A stretch of DNA of 64,000 bases from Sequoia sempervirens (GCA_007258455.2 VDFB02254957.1:62001-126000); one strand, 5' to 3'. Positions 1 to 11,496 are shown, counted from the first letter of the stretch. Notes: generated by a model from the sequence alone, not told the origin. Program-made: numbers and translations.

Positions 1-1937
1 ATTTCCGGAAATCCGTAGGCTAAGCTGAAGTATAAAACTAGGGTTTCCTCTTTCAGATACTGCTCAGTTGGCGTTCAGAGGATGTTGTGCAAACTTACTA
101 TTTATAGCAGTTTGCTATTTTTAGCAAGTCTATCTTTTGGTAGTATCTATCTAGCAACAATTCAATCCTTTGCAATTCAGTGTTCAGTTTGGCTTTCTGA
201 TGGTTTTGAAGTTAACTTACTATTTTTGGCATTTACTATTTTTAGTAAGTTCATTTTTGGCAGAAGCATCATCATCAACTTGGTTCAGTTTGGCATTTGT
301 CAGTTTGCTATTTTTAGCAATTCATCAGTTGCAACTTGGGCATTGTATTTGGTTATCTCCTTGGACTGAGTTTCAAACTTAGTCAATTTTCATGTCTTGA
401 AGTTGTACCCCACGCCTAGGCTTGATGACTTCAAGTTGTTTTAAAGAAGGGGACATAAAGGGGTCAAGTGAGCATTTAATTATTTAATAAATGCTTTATT
501 GTTGCAATATGAAATGGATGCCTAAAGGGGAAGTTGAATGATATTTTATTATTTCAAAAGTAAAAGGCAAAAAGGTGGCGTCCCTTTTGGAAGTTGAAGT
601 GATTCAACTTCTTGGAATTTGAAGAGTTCTTGTTGCTTCATTTGCCAACTAAACTTATATATTGCTGCTGTTTGAAGAGCTGATTATCCATGAATTTATG
701 CTAATGTTATGCTGTCAAAATGACAACTTGGTTTTTACTTCGAGGGATGCTTACCTCCTAGTTTCAATCCAATTTCGTGTTTGAAATACAACACCTAGTT
801 GGTTTTCATTGCTGCTTCTCATCCAGACTAGCAGATTGAGCTCAACAGTTGAAGTTTTTAATGATATTTCCAGTTTTGAAGTTGCTGATGCAATCACAGC
901 TGAAAGTCGAATTTGTATACAGCTTTGTGAGTAATTTTTATTTTGTTCTGGGCATTCGAGAATCTGATTTCTATGCTTTGGGCGACCCCTTCCACAAATT
1001 TCCAGATTTCTATTTTGAGTTGCTGATTTTTAATGACAAAATCGCCCCTCAAGGAGGGCCGTACCATTCTTGAAAGCATTGGAATTCGTGCTTGAATTAT
1101 ATGCTGAGTTTTGGTGCTGTTTTGTGATCTGTTTTTGGGCGCCTACCTCCTAGAAGGCTTCTGCAAAAGACATCACTCAATTCGGAGGTAATTTGGTGAA
1201 GTTATGAACATTTAATTGGTTTCACAGTTGCTGGTTATTCATTTCCAGAATTGTTATTTTACATCAGACTTGTTTAAGTTTGAATCTCAGTCCTTTCTTC
1301 ATCATTTATTGTTGATGTCTAACATGGAATCATCCAGTATCATGGTACATTGAATCTATTGTAATTTTCATGTAATTTGCAGCTCTTTTTCCATATTGTA
1401 AGACTGTAAACAGTAGTACTGTTTCAGTCCTTTATTGCTGCAATTCTTTCTTTAATTTCACATTAGTACCCCTGGATGGTTTACCGCCAGTGTGGATAAT
1501 TGGATTTGTATTACTCTTGTACCCACTCTCAAGTGGTGAATCCCCACAATTTTGTGGATGCCCGCCGCAGCGGACGAATTGTTTTAATTGTAATCTTTTC
1601 CCCCCACTGTTTGGTGGTAGTGTGGAAATGCTCTTCATGGCTGGTTATCCGCCTATTCATTTCTAATTTCAATTCAACACTCCGTCATATGTTAGCACCT
1701 CGCCCTCAGTGGGATCTTGAGTGCACATTCTTGACGTTGAGTAGTTTCTTTCAAGTATTTTTTTTATTTAGCTCCTCCGCCATATGACAACACCTATTCC
1801 TCATTGGGATTGAGTGAGCATTCTTGGTGTGAGTTCTTTTCAAGTTTGGTTTTCTATTTGGAGCTAACGCTAATCAAGTTGGTTAAGTGCTGGTTATGTT
1901 GTGTTACTTCATCGAAAAATTGGTCAGCATATTTCAG
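1..1937 (+). repeat. LTR (plus orientation), 5' end outside the window
   Basis: This stretch aligns by eye, in opposite orientation, with the LTRs at 1938-3552 and 7410-9324. Shared blocks include the 'cgtaggct' block near position 15, the 'ttactattt...agta' motif near 100, and the 'ttcgag..atg..tacctcctag' and 'acacctagt' blocks near 740-800. It ends in atatttca at 1937, matching the inner LTR end of the minus element (complement of 7410-7419). About the first 50 bases of the LTR lie before the window. Short ORFs here are incidental. A TATA-like tatata occurs near 655. It is more diverged than the two minus-strand LTRs are from each other. Confidence 0.75.
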
Positions 1938-3552
1938 GAAATGAGGCGACCATATGGCGGAGATAACAGAAATTACAATGCTTGAAGGGAAATAAGATAG
2001 AATGCTGAAAGTAACTCGACACCCAGAATGTGCTTTCTAACCCAGAGTGGGAAAGGAGCTACCATAGGGCTGAGATGTAAGATATTACAAAACAACCTCA
2101 GAATGTAAAGTGAGCATTACAAATCAGAATTGAACAAGATTGAGAACTACTGCCAGTACTACTGCCAGTTTACAAAATGAAGCTCATTCGCCTGCCAAGA
2201 GCACAGGAATTTGAAAGATTAGCACTACATCATATAAAGAACTCTCCTTGGCTTGATTAAAGATGCCAAATCAATAACTCTCTCAAGGACCAAATAATAA
2301 TTCTGATTTTTGCAAATCTGCACTTTTAAATTAAAACCAGCAACACAGATCCCTAGCAATATGCTCATAACTCTCTCATTTCTCACCCAAATGATCTCAA
2401 ATCTGATGCAACAGACCCTCAAAATGATGGCGCCTAACTTAGTAATAAGAAATGGCATCTAAAAATGGTTATTAATTACTGACACGAATCCCAAGGCACT
2501 CCAGAAAGTACGGCCTTCAAGGAATGACGAATTTGCATTATAAAATCATAAGCTTCGTATTAAAATCGCAAATATTCATGAAGGGGCGCCCTTACCAATA
2601 AGATGCAATGACACAATACCCAGAATGAGATTATTTTTGTTTTCTGATTTATGAGTGAAACTACAGATTCAGCCCTGTTATCAGCAACTCCGGAAAATGA
2701 CATAAAATGCAATAAACTGAACTTCTAATGGCAAAACAACACTACAATGCAAACCTTACTACCAAAAACACTCAAAATAAGCAAACCTCTCCACTAGGTG
2801 CTATCTCTCAAGCACGAAGTCGAGCCAAGGCTAGGAGGCATTCATTCCTCGAAGCAATCCAGCAACCATTTCGGCAGCATAACAATAGCATAGACCAAAG
2901 ATGATGAAAAGAGACCCAAAGGCTTCCTTTTATAACTTGCCGTTGACCTTCTCAAAACCCTAACCTTCTTTTCAGAGTCAAACCCTAATCCTCCAAAAGA
3001 TGGCGTCCCTTTCTTCAAAGCTTCAATTTGACTTCTTTTAATTAAATTCATCACTTTAATAATGGCATCCAACTTAAGGCTTTAATTCAACCTTAATAAT
3101 TATAAAATAATCTCAATGATGGCGCCACCCTTAAAAGACCATTTTTTAAAACAACATTAAGTCAATAGACTAGGCCAAGGGGTAATATAACATTAAAATA
3201 TAATGTTATTTAAGTGAAATGAACTTATCTCTCTGAAACTGCATCCCGAAGCCAAAATCTGAGTAAACCAATTGAGTCGGAAAGTCAACTGTGCCGAGAC
3301 CAAAAGGACCACTGCCAGAAATAGAATTTACTAATAATAGTAAATTCCTGAAGATGCTCAGAATGCCAAGAAGAACATATCACTGCGAAGCTCTCTGAAA
3401 ACCCAGAAAGAATCCGCCATTGAATCAACCAACCTCGAGCAAGAGCATCCTTCAAAACAAGAAACCCTAATTCTACCTTCCGAGTAGCCTACGGGTCTTC
3501 GGAATAGGCCAACGGTCACTGGAAAGATCATGCTCGAGAAGGGGACATTACA
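1938..3552 (-). repeat. 3' LTR of the minus element, outer end missing
   Basis: It is collinear with 7707-9324, with an offset of about 5,770 bp and few substitutions. The element-side boundary is the complement of TGTAATGTCCCC ending at 3552. The other end starts abruptly at ggaaatgagg, which corresponds to 7707 in the 5' LTR, so the last ~300 bp of this LTR are absent. A TATAAAAGG box on the minus strand lies at 2926-2934. Confidence 0.85.
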
Positions 3553-4376
3553 ATCCGCCCTTCCCAAAATTGCTTGTCCTCAAGCAATACCACCACAACT
3601 CCAGAAATTTTAAAACTAATCCATACGCAAACAAGTATGATCCCTGGTAACCAAACCCATCGCAGGAAGGACCCACCATGCCGATGCTGCACCACTCTGA
3701 TCACATTCGTGAAATCATCAAGCCTATGCTGCACTAACCTTCCTTGTAACCCCAAAGTGTTACCATCCATGATACTCAAACCGAAAGATCTTAAAGGAGG
3801 GGGATCAAAATCATGCAACATCTCATGTCCACAATGCCTCGAATTAATAGTATCAACCATACTACTGTCAATCACAATTCTAAACAATAGGAAAGATAGT
3901 CTACTCAAATCAAAATCGAACTCCTCAGCATACCTCCACATGGTAACAAACGGAACCATGACTGCAAATGTGACATCTACAAATCTTCTTGCAAGGAGGA
4001 AAGCAATCCTTTGCAAGAGCTCAACGAACTCATACTCATGTCTCCGCATGAAGCTACTATGCCTCATCTGAATTATACTGACACAACCATGAAGACTACA
4101 GAAAACACACATAGTTCTAGCCCCATGAGTCTCAGAATGGCGAACCAAAGTATGTGAGAGACTGCTGTCCTGAATCAACATTGAGAGTAAACTGTCAAAG
4201 TTTACATCACAAACCATCATAAGATGAATTTGGAGAGTAGGAAAGGTGTGAAGGAACAAATAATTGCTGCTGATCAAGGCTAGGATCAGCGTAGTGCAAT
4301 CTGATTCTCGAGTCCTACCCAAAGGAAAACAACAACACCACTCAAAATCCCAAGCGTGAGCATGTGAGATGACCAT
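3528..4376 (-). CDS. Downstream continuation of the giant retrotransposon ORF (after a stop codon)
   Basis: This 282-codon open frame is in the same reading frame as the 988-codon ORF upstream. Only a single TAA (4391-4389) and four sense codons separate the two. The product is rich in hydrophobic and aromatic residues (Phe, Leu, Met, Cys), unlike the acidic upstream protein, and matches no family I recognise. The last codons (EDKQFWEGRIV) overlap the polypurine tract and run into the 3' LTR. A related tail, GEKQF followed by a stop and GGRTV, is readable at the same place in the plus element near 59650. It may be the end of a once continuous protein of about 1,275 codons, or simply open sequence without function. 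Confidence 0.5.
   Translation of the reverse strand: MVISHAHAWDFEWCCCFPLGRTRESDCTTLILALISSNYLFLHTFPTLQIHLMMVCDVNFDSLLSMLIQDSSLSHTLVRHSETHGARTMCVFCSLHGCVSIIQMRHSSFMRRHEYEFVELLQRIAFLLARRFVDVTFAVMVPFVTMWRYAEEFDFDLSRLSFLLFRIVIDSSMVDTINSRHCGHEMLHDFDPPPLRSFGLSIMDGNTLGLQGRLVQHRLDDFTNVIRVVQHRHGGSFLRWVWLPGIILVCVWISFKISGVVVVLLEDKQFWEGRIVMSPSRA
3553..3571 (-). other. Polypurine tract of the minus element
   Basis: On the minus strand the sequence reads ttttgggaagggcggat immediately before the 3' LTR start. The same agggcgga-type tract precedes the 3' LTR of the plus element at 59664-59678, so the two elements share this plus-strand priming site design. Confidence 0.7.
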
Positions 4377-4388
4377 CGAGCTGCAAGG

Positions 4389-7355
4389 TTACACCTCCAA
4401 GGTGGTTGGAAAACACGCTAGATCCATCTCCATGAGAAAACTACCACTTCTTTGATCAGGAGTGATGAACCAACTCTCCTGAATGCGAGAAACGCAACAT
4501 GTAAGGTGGCTGGTCTGCCTCAAACCAGCAAGCTCGAGTCTCAAAATCTGTCCTGGTCTTAGCCGAGAAACACTCTCAAGAGCAACCAATCGTTCATTTC
4601 TCCAACCCATACTCAAAATTTCTCTCCAACCCAATTGTTGATGAACAAATAACCCCATCAAGTGGCGGACAAAGAAAGGAACAACATCGACAAATTTGGA
4701 AATTTGATCCTTATTCCTCCAATAGCCCTTTCCAAATGTAATAAGCTTTATCAAGCCAAGTTGAGAATCCCAAGCACAGATACCCAACTGAAAATGATTT
4801 TCAACACAATGCGAGGTAATCTCAATGCATTCCCAAGAGCTAGTAAGGATCAAGTGTATACTGAAGATATTTATGCCTCCTCTATTGAACCCTTGAAGCC
4901 TATCCATGAGAGTTTCAACAACAATGGAGCATGAAATATTAAATGACCTCAAAACCAACTCCAAAAATGGAATAATAAATGCCAAGGCATCATTCAACCC
5001 AAGGGATGGATTGACAAGCATACAAACACCGAGTTCTAGTCCATTTTTCTTCCCTACTTCATGAGTAACAAAACTGAAATCTTTGCTCCTTGCTGCTGTA
5101 ATGAAGTTACCAGCAGCTACCAAGTCTTGCTTTGTTAACACCTTGGTGTCGGGGATGTTGAAATCTCCTCGAATCAACACTTCCCATGTAGAGACTCCAT
5201 CCTCAAACCCACTTATGCATCCATTACTACTCAACATACGTGGCACATCCTCATGGAGTGATATCAAGGCATCCTTAGATTGGAGTTCATGCTTGACCTC
5301 ATGCTTGGTCATTTCACTACTTGACTCATTTTTCAAAACAAAGAGAGGATTGTCATAAGTTGCTTCAGCACCCACTTCAAAGAAGGGATTGTCAAAGACT
5401 TGGAAGCCATTCCTTTCGTCTCGCTGCCCCAAATCTGTACATGCAACTTCTGATTTTCTTGAAATGCTTTCAAGATCAAACTCCTCTTGAAGACAGTCAA
5501 GATCTCCAATCACTTGATTGATTTTTTCAGCTCTTTGTGCATCCTCTTGCTCCTTGAAAAGTTTGAAATCTGCAAATTGGTCTTCAACCTCTGTTAGATC
5601 CAACTGAGTTTCTTTCAACTCGTCCTTTATTGATTTAAGCTCCAGAGTGAGCTCATCAATCGTACTCTCCTTTTCATGAAAAGCACAAATGGCCTTCTTT
5701 GCAACTTCAATGACATGATCCCGTTCTCCAATAGAGTGTACATACTCGGACTTCAAGGTCTCCAAGGAATCTCTGATAAGTTGCAAATTAGGAAGAGTAA
5801 CTTCATCGGTCACTCCTCTACGTCTCTCTTCAAGTTGAGCCTTCCAGTAAAGCTCTTCAACCAAGCTATGTGCGTAGTCAAATAGGGATAGAGCTTGCAC
5901 TTCCTTGTCAACGAACACCTTGAATTGTCCTTCCCACTCATAAGAATGCGAAGATGGTGAATTGCTGGTTGGCTGCTCTTCAAAATCAGAACTTTTTTTT
6001 GTGACATCGCTGTCCTCAGAGCTGCTCCAACCTTCTTGTCTTTCATCCTCAACTAACGGAGAATGTTCAGTGTCATGGAGAGGGACATACTCCATAGTTT
6101 CTTCGTCCTCAAGCTTGCAATCAGCTTCTTGCCTTGGTAGATCATCCTTGTGTTCTAAAACCACATTGAACCTTTCTTCTTCAAAAGCCGTAAGGTCTTC
6201 AAGCTCTTCATCCACCTCACTGCCATCTTGATCAAAGGCTATGGCCGCCCTTGACTCAAACGAACAATCATTGAATGCTGGTTTGAAGGTTTCGGAAGTA
6301 ACAACATCCTCCTTGGTGGCTGTAATTAACTTGAAGGGATCACCATGGAGCTCTTCAGAGTATGCTTCTTCATCAAAAACAACTTCTCCTTCGGCCTCCT
6401 CATAGCTTGCAAGGAAGACAATATTTTGGTCTTCATCAGGATCAAAGGGAAATTCATCCCACAAAGGTTCCTTGTTATACCTCGGTGCCAACACACCTGG
6501 ATCCCAAATGCCAAGGGGTTGACTGAGATGATCAACAAGAAGAGGTTTTTCATGCTTCACTGGAAGTATTGACTCAATGAATAAGTCAGATCCTGAATCT
6601 CTTAAGCTGATATCTTCAAAAACATTTTCTTCCAATGGTTTGGTTTGCTGGTCTAACCCAAATCCAACAATGTCACCACCGAAATGAAGTGAAGATTCTT
6701 CGATGCTGCTTGTTTCAAAAACTTCACCTTCATTATCTTTTATGGAACCATCATGAGAAAGTATGTCGCTGATTTCCTCATGTGGAACTTCTTGGGGAGT
6801 TGAGACAGCAACAAGAGTAAAACTATCCACCACCAATTCTCCAACACGAGGTGGTACAGTCATGTTGGAATCATTACCAACTTCATCACTTTGGCAATGC
6901 TCATAGGTTGATTCAACGAGACCATAAGTATTTCCTTCTACTTGCTCTTCTTCAGCAAACTCATCCCATACAACAGTACTACTAAAATCTTCAGTGAAGC
7001 CCTTAGCTTCTAGACCTTCATAGGTTGAATCCTTATTAGGATTCAAGACTGTCGTTCTGTTCTTTTCACCAAGCTGATCTTCATCACTTCCTATTACATG
7101 CAAGTCAAGGGAAGTATTATGGGGTTCTACTCTTAACTCTTCACTTGCCACGGTATCTTCATCAAGCTCACGATCATTCTGATGTGGCATGTGCACCTTT
7201 CTATCCCGACTTTCAGACTTAGTATAAATCTTTCTGACTCCCCATTTTATGTCAGGATCCTTCATTAGCGTACACAGTTCATGCATTAACTCAAGTAGTG
7301 ACTTCTTTGTAGTCATCCTTTTCTGTACGTAGTGTCTGGTATCTCTGTCACTCAT
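4389..7355 (-). CDS. 988-aa acidic coiled-coil protein of a non-autonomous LTR retrotransposon
   Basis: The ORF starts about 35 bases inside the primer-binding site and fills most of the element's internal region. Residues ~55-480 are strongly acidic, with many Glu/Asp runs and repeated WDEF or WDP clusters near 130, 284 and 299. Residues ~500-640 are heptad-like and charged, suggesting a coiled coil. Then come two motifs, DNPFFE near 655 and YDNPLF near 667, with the second NP 13 residues after the first. The last 250 residues are more hydrophobic. No zinc knuckle, protease DTG, RT or integrase motif is visible, so it is not a recognisable gag or pol. The coiled-coil and NPLF portions recur in other loci of this window (31959-32490 and 59106-59471). 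Function is unknown. The intact frame over nearly 3 kb argues that it was under selection until recently. Confidence 0.75.
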   Translation of the reverse strand: MSDRDTRHYVQKRMTTKKSLLELMHELCTLMKDPDIKWGVRKIYTKSESRDRKVHMPHQNDRELDEDTVASEELRVEPHNTSLDLHVIGSDEDQLGEKNRTTVLNPNKDSTYEGLEAKGFTEDFSSTVVWDEFAEEEQVEGNTYGLVESTYEHCQSDEVGNDSNMTVPPRVGELVVDSFTLVAVSTPQEVPHEEISDILSHDGSIKDNEGEVFETSSIEESSLHFGGDIVGFGLDQQTKPLEENVFEDISLRDSGSDLFIESILPVKHEKPLLVDHLSQPLGIWDPGVLAPRYNKEPLWDEFPFDPDEDQNIVFLASYEEAEGEVVFDEEAYSEELHGDPFKLITATKEDVVTSETFKPAFNDCSFESRAAIAFDQDGSEVDEELEDLTAFEEERFNVVLEHKDDLPRQEADCKLEDEETMEYVPLHDTEHSPLVEDERQEGWSSSEDSDVTKKSSDFEEQPTSNSPSSHSYEWEGQFKVFVDKEVQALSLFDYAHSLVEELYWKAQLEERRRGVTDEVTLPNLQLIRDSLETLKSEYVHSIGERDHVIEVAKKAICAFHEKESTIDELTLELKSIKDELKETQLDLTEVEDQFADFKLFKEQEDAQRAEKINQVIGDLDCLQEEFDLESISRKSEVACTDLGQRDERNGFQVFDNPFFEVGAEATYDNPLFVLKNESSSEMTKHEVKHELQSKDALISLHEDVPRMLSSNGCISGFEDGVSTWEVLIRGDFNIPDTKVLTKQDLVAAGNFITAARSKDFSFVTHEVGKKNGLELGVCMLVNPSLGLNDALAFIIPFLELVLRSFNISCSIVVETLMDRLQGFNRGGINIFSIHLILTSSWECIEITSHCVENHFQLGICAWDSQLGLIKLITFGKGYWRNKDQISKFVDVVPFFVRHLMGLFVHQQLGWREILSMGWRNERLVALESVSRLRPGQILRLELAGLRQTSHLTCCVSRIQESWFITPDQRSGSFLMEMDLACFPTTLEV

Positions 7356-7390
7356 CTATCAAATGAACTTTGTTGGGCACAGATGGCAGG

Positions 7391-7408
7391 ATCTTGGCTC
7401 TGATACCA
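7391..7408 (-). other. Primer-binding site (initiator Met-tRNA)
   Basis: The minus strand reads TGGTATCAGAGCCAAGAT, complementary to the 3' end of plant initiator Met-tRNA. It follows the LTR end atatttca with a one-base gap. It fixes the element's orientation and the 5' LTR boundary at 7410. Confidence 0.85.
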
Positions 7409-7409
7409 C

Positions 7410-9324
7410 TGAAATATTCCGAGCCAAATTTTTCAACTTTTTCAATTGCAAATTACAAACCAATGCACCCGTTAAGGTTAGCAGCTAAACCAAAACGATG
7501 CTGAAGCAACTCTAACCAGAATGTACACCAGGATCCCGATGTGGGCAAGGTGTGAGCATTGGTCAGAGGGTCTTAATCAAAATGCTTATGCAAGAACTCT
7601 AACCAAGAATGCGCCGACGAACGACGAGCATGTGGTCAGAGGATCCCTATAATCTATTATACTGAAAGCACACTCAACACCAAGTGTGTGCTACTCAATC
7701 CAATACGGAAATGAGGCGACCATATGGTGGAGATAACAGAAATTACAATGCTTGAAGGGAAATAAGATAGAATGCTGAAAGTAACTCGACACCCAGAATG
7801 TGCTTTCTAACCCAGAGTGGGAAAGGAGCTACCATAGGGCGGAGATGTAAGATATTACAAAACAACCTCAGAATGTAAAGTGAGCATTACAAATCAGAAT
7901 TGAACAAGATTGAGAACTACTGCCAGTACTACTGCCAGTTTACAAAATGAAGCTCATTCGCCTGCCAAGAGCACAGGAATTTGAAAGATTAGCACTACAT
8001 CATATAAAGAACTCTCCTTGGCTTGATTAAAGATGCCAAATCAATAACTCTCTCAAGGACCAAATAATAATTCTGATTTTTGCAAATCTGCACTTTTAAA
8101 TTAAAAACCAGCAACACAGATCCCTAGCAATATGCTCATAACTCTCTCATTTCTCACCCAAATGATCTCAAATCTGATGCAACAGACCCTCAAAATGATG
8201 GCGCCTAACTTAGTAATAAGAAATGGCATCTAAAAATGGTTATTAATTACTGACACGAATCCCAAGGCACTCCAGAAAGTACGGCCTTCAAGGAATGACG
8301 AATTTGCATTATAAAATCATAAGCTTCGTATTAAAATCTGCAAATATTCATGAAGGGGCACCCTTACCAATAAGATGCAATGACACAATACCCAGAATGA
8401 GATTATTTTTGTTTTCTGATTTATGAGTGAAACTACAAATTCAGCCCTGTTATCAGCAACTCCGGAAAATGACATAAAATGCAATAAACTGAACTTCTAA
8501 TGGCAAAACAACACTACAATGCAAACCTTACTACCAAAAACACTCAAAATAAGCAAACCTCTCCACTAGGTGCTATCTCTCAAGCACGAAGTCGAGCCAA
8601 GGCTAGGAGGCATTCATTCCTCGAAGCAATCCAGCAACCATTTTGGCAGCATAACAATAGCATAGACCAAAGATGATGAAAAGAGACTCAAAGGCTTCCT
8701 TTTATAATTTGCCGTTGACCTTCTCGAAACCCTAACCTTCTTTTCAGAGTCAAACCCTAATCCTCCAAAAGATGGCGTCCCTTTCTTCAAAGCTTCAATT
8801 TGACTTCTTTTAATTAAATTCATCACTTTAATAATGGCATCCAACTTAAGGCTTTAATTCAACCTTAATAATTATAAAATAATCTCAATGATGGCGCCAC
8901 CCTTAAAAGACCATTTTTTAAAACAACATTAAGTCAATAGACTAGGCCAAGGGGTAATATAACATTAAAATATAATGTTATTTAAGTGAAATGAACTTAT
9001 CTCTCTGAAACTACATCCCGAAGCCAAAATTTGAATAAACCAATTGAGTCGGAAAGTCAACTGTGCCGAGACCAAAAGGACCACTGCCAGAAATAGAATT
9101 TACTAAAAATAGTAAATTCCTGAAGATGCTCAGAATGCCAAGAAGAACATATCACTGCGAAGCTCTCTGAAAACCCAGAAAGAATCCGCCATTGAATCAA
9201 CCAACCTCGAGCAAGAGCATCCTTCAAAACAAGAAACCCTAATTTTACCTTCCAAGTAGCCTACGGGTCTCCGGAATAGGCCAATGGTCACTGGAAAGAT
9301 CATGCTCGAGAAGGGGACATTACA
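7410..9324 (-). repeat. 5' LTR of the minus element (1,915 bp)
   Basis: On the minus strand it begins TGTAATGTCCCC and ends atatttca next to the primer site. Its inner ~300 bp (7410-7706) contain repeated 'ctctaacca..aatg' and 'ggtcagagg(g/a)tc' blocks that also occur in the solo LTR at 20757-22666. The outer part is nearly identical to 1938-3552. Confidence 0.85.
8698..8706 (-). promoter_or_regulatory. TATA box of the 5' LTR
   Basis: The minus strand carries TATAAAAGG about 630 bases into the LTR. The same box is conserved in the 3' LTR (2926-2934), and a variant is present in the solo LTR near 22005-22015. It is the expected position for the U3/R promoter that drives the element. Confidence 0.55.
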
Positions 9325-9766
9325 GCAACCGAAGGGATGCATCCCTTTACGGTGAAGTGATGTTTCCTTTAGAGGCATAGGATATAAATTGCATAAGGAA
9401 CATGAAAGGAGAAAGGTTATCGAATAGTTATGGAACAATTATGAATAATATGTATATTTTATACAGCAGATCAGAAGTGCTCAAAGGAGCCCAAGATCAT
9501 CAATAAATGGATACATGAATAATAAGAAGAATTTGGATACAACACCTACTTATTAATTGCATGGATTTAGAGACAATTTTAGAAACAACAAACTAATAGA
9601 GGTTTAAGCCTCTTACATATTCCAAAGCATGACTCTAATTGATGTATCAGAAACAGCTATTTATATATTCAATCTTCATTATCAAATTAATATTTAAATA
9701 AGACTTTATTATTCAAGTTTATTTTATTTATAATTTGGAAACTTAGTTCATCTTGATGATATTGGA
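9325..9766. other. Non-coding spacer between retrotransposons
   Basis: No gene is seen. A perfect 16-bp palindrome, aagggatgcatccctt, lies at 9332-9347. Similar short palindromes occur in copia LTRs, so this may be an LTR scrap, but I could not find its ends. Confidence 0.3.
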
Positions 9767-11487
9767 TGTCATGTCCCCGAATTGGAGGTGAACTGATTTA
9801 ATTAATTTAATTGATTAAGTTGTCCAAATTAATGGTATTTAAAAAAGATAGCTTAATTGATTAGTTTAATTAAATATTGGATTAATTATTTATAAAGTTA
9901 TTCCAATAAATTAATATCTTAAGGATGACTTTATATTTAATTGATTTAATAAAGTGATTAAATAAAATAATAAATCATAAAGTCACTTAATGGAATAAAA
10001 TAATATTATTTCTAGAAGCTTCTTGAATTTGGATGAGAATTCTTTATAAGGAGCTCAATGCAAACCATTTTGATCATGTCTTGAGTTGATTCTATTTTCC
10101 ATACCTGCGTGGTAAAAGCTAAGGCTTGCATTGCCCGAGGGTTTGAAGACTCTAGGGTACCGGTTTCGGTTGTGAAAGATCAACCCTAGCTGGAGTTGTG
10201 GAGAAATCCAACCAAGGTTTCTACATTGTGCTTCATTGTGGAGATTTTCAATTGCAATAGCTGTTGTATTATTGCAATTCTGAGTATTAAGCTGATTGGG
10301 TACAATAGCTGATGTATTATTGTACTTTGGAATTGGAAGTTGATCAAATGCAATAGCTGGATTATTATTGCATTTTCTGAAGTTTACCAATTGTGCAATA
10401 GCTGAGGTATTATTGCATATTGCTGATTGAGAGATTGGAACTTTACAGCAGCTTATGTATTGCTGGAAGGAGATATTTTCAGTCTTTTCTTCATTGGGAA
10501 AATTTAGTGGCCAAAGGCTAAATTTGGAGAAAATCGATTTGAGTAATTATTGAAGAATATTTTTATTTTGTTTGGCATCGAGTGGGAGAGAAGTATTGAC
10601 AGATTTGTGGTGAAGATATTTCAGTCAAGAAGACCATCGATTTAGTTCTTGTGAAGAATGAATTCATCTTGCTTTGCTGGGTCGATTTCTATATAGCTGG
10701 ATGGTAAAAATCGGGGTCATTACTTGAGGCTGGGCGCACAAGCACATGGTGCGATTTGTCTAAGAAGGCAGGGAAAAATTCAGACAAGCTTTTAGAGAAG
10801 TCGTTGATCAGCTAGGAGATTAGGCGCACCAATTTGGAGGGCAAACATGATAGCTACATGAAGAATCGTTCAAGTCTATGAAGCTACTCCATCGAAATCA
10901 GGTTCCTTGTTTTGCATTTGTATTGCATTGTGAAGTCAAGCAAATTGTAGTAGGAAATTCACTGTCTCATACAGTGAATTGGCATTGTGAATTTCAGTCA
11001 ATATTGCATTATTTATAGTTTGATCACTGTTCCAAAACAGCATTATATCATTGAAAATTCAGTCCATGTAGTCAAGTCGATATAGAAGAAGGCATATGTG
11101 TTAGGGTCTGATTTGACATCAATCGTATATCATTGTCAGCACTGTAACAAATCAGATTTCATTTGCAAATATCATAATAGTGGAGTAGAGCTTGGCAGCA
11201 AATTGTTTGACAAAATGTCTTGTTGCTGTAGATGCACATTTGCATGAGTAGTTGTCATTTATATGCATTGAAAATACAAAAATACCTTGCATATCATTCT
11301 TATCTCATTTGTAGACAAATTACATTGTTGAATAAGCATTTCAATCATCATTTGCTCCACTCAAAACCAAAACAAGACAAACAGAAAATCATTACCAGTA
11401 GATATAAGATTGCAAGACAAGTGTTTGTCAAAATTCCTAAGGCAGAAAATCAGAGGTTTTCGATCAGATTTGGCAAGACACTTTACA
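9767..11487 (+). repeat. Solo LTR, plus orientation
   Basis: It begins TGTCATGTCCCC and ends ctttaca. The flanking bases are ttgga (9762-9766) and ttggt (11488-11492), a 4-of-5 target-site duplication. The body is related in inverse orientation to the neighbouring LTR at 11497-13324. Shared features are AT-rich 'ttaattaatttaatt' and 'aagtcactta' tracts near the start, and the 'tgtttgaca.aatgtc..tggctgtagatgca' block near the end. No internal region or second LTR is present. Repeated 'caatagctg.tattattgca' blocks lie at 10255-10410. Confidence 0.8.
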
Positions 11488-11496
11488 TTGGTTGAC

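Larger units (their letters stand above)
1938..9324 (-). mobile_element. Non-autonomous LTR retrotransposon with a giant ORF, minus orientation
   Basis: Reading on the minus strand: 5' LTR 9324-7410, Met-tRNA primer site 7408-7391, a long ORF 7355-4389 continuing after one stop to 3528, a purine-rich tract at 3571-3553, and a 3' LTR 3552-1938. The LTRs share long near-identical blocks with roughly 20 differences over 1.6 kb by eye, so the insertion is fairly young. No gag, protease, RT, RNase H or integrase motif was found, so mobility would need proteins in trans. The 3' LTR lacks about 300 bp at its outer end, where it abuts an inverted LTR at 1937. The base pairs after the 5' LTR are gcaac, but the matching duplication on the other side is lost. 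Confidence 0.85.

Noticed and set aside
3574..6572. Several plus-strand ORFs of 60-165 codons
   Set aside because: They are shadows of the long minus-strand ORF and show no domain.
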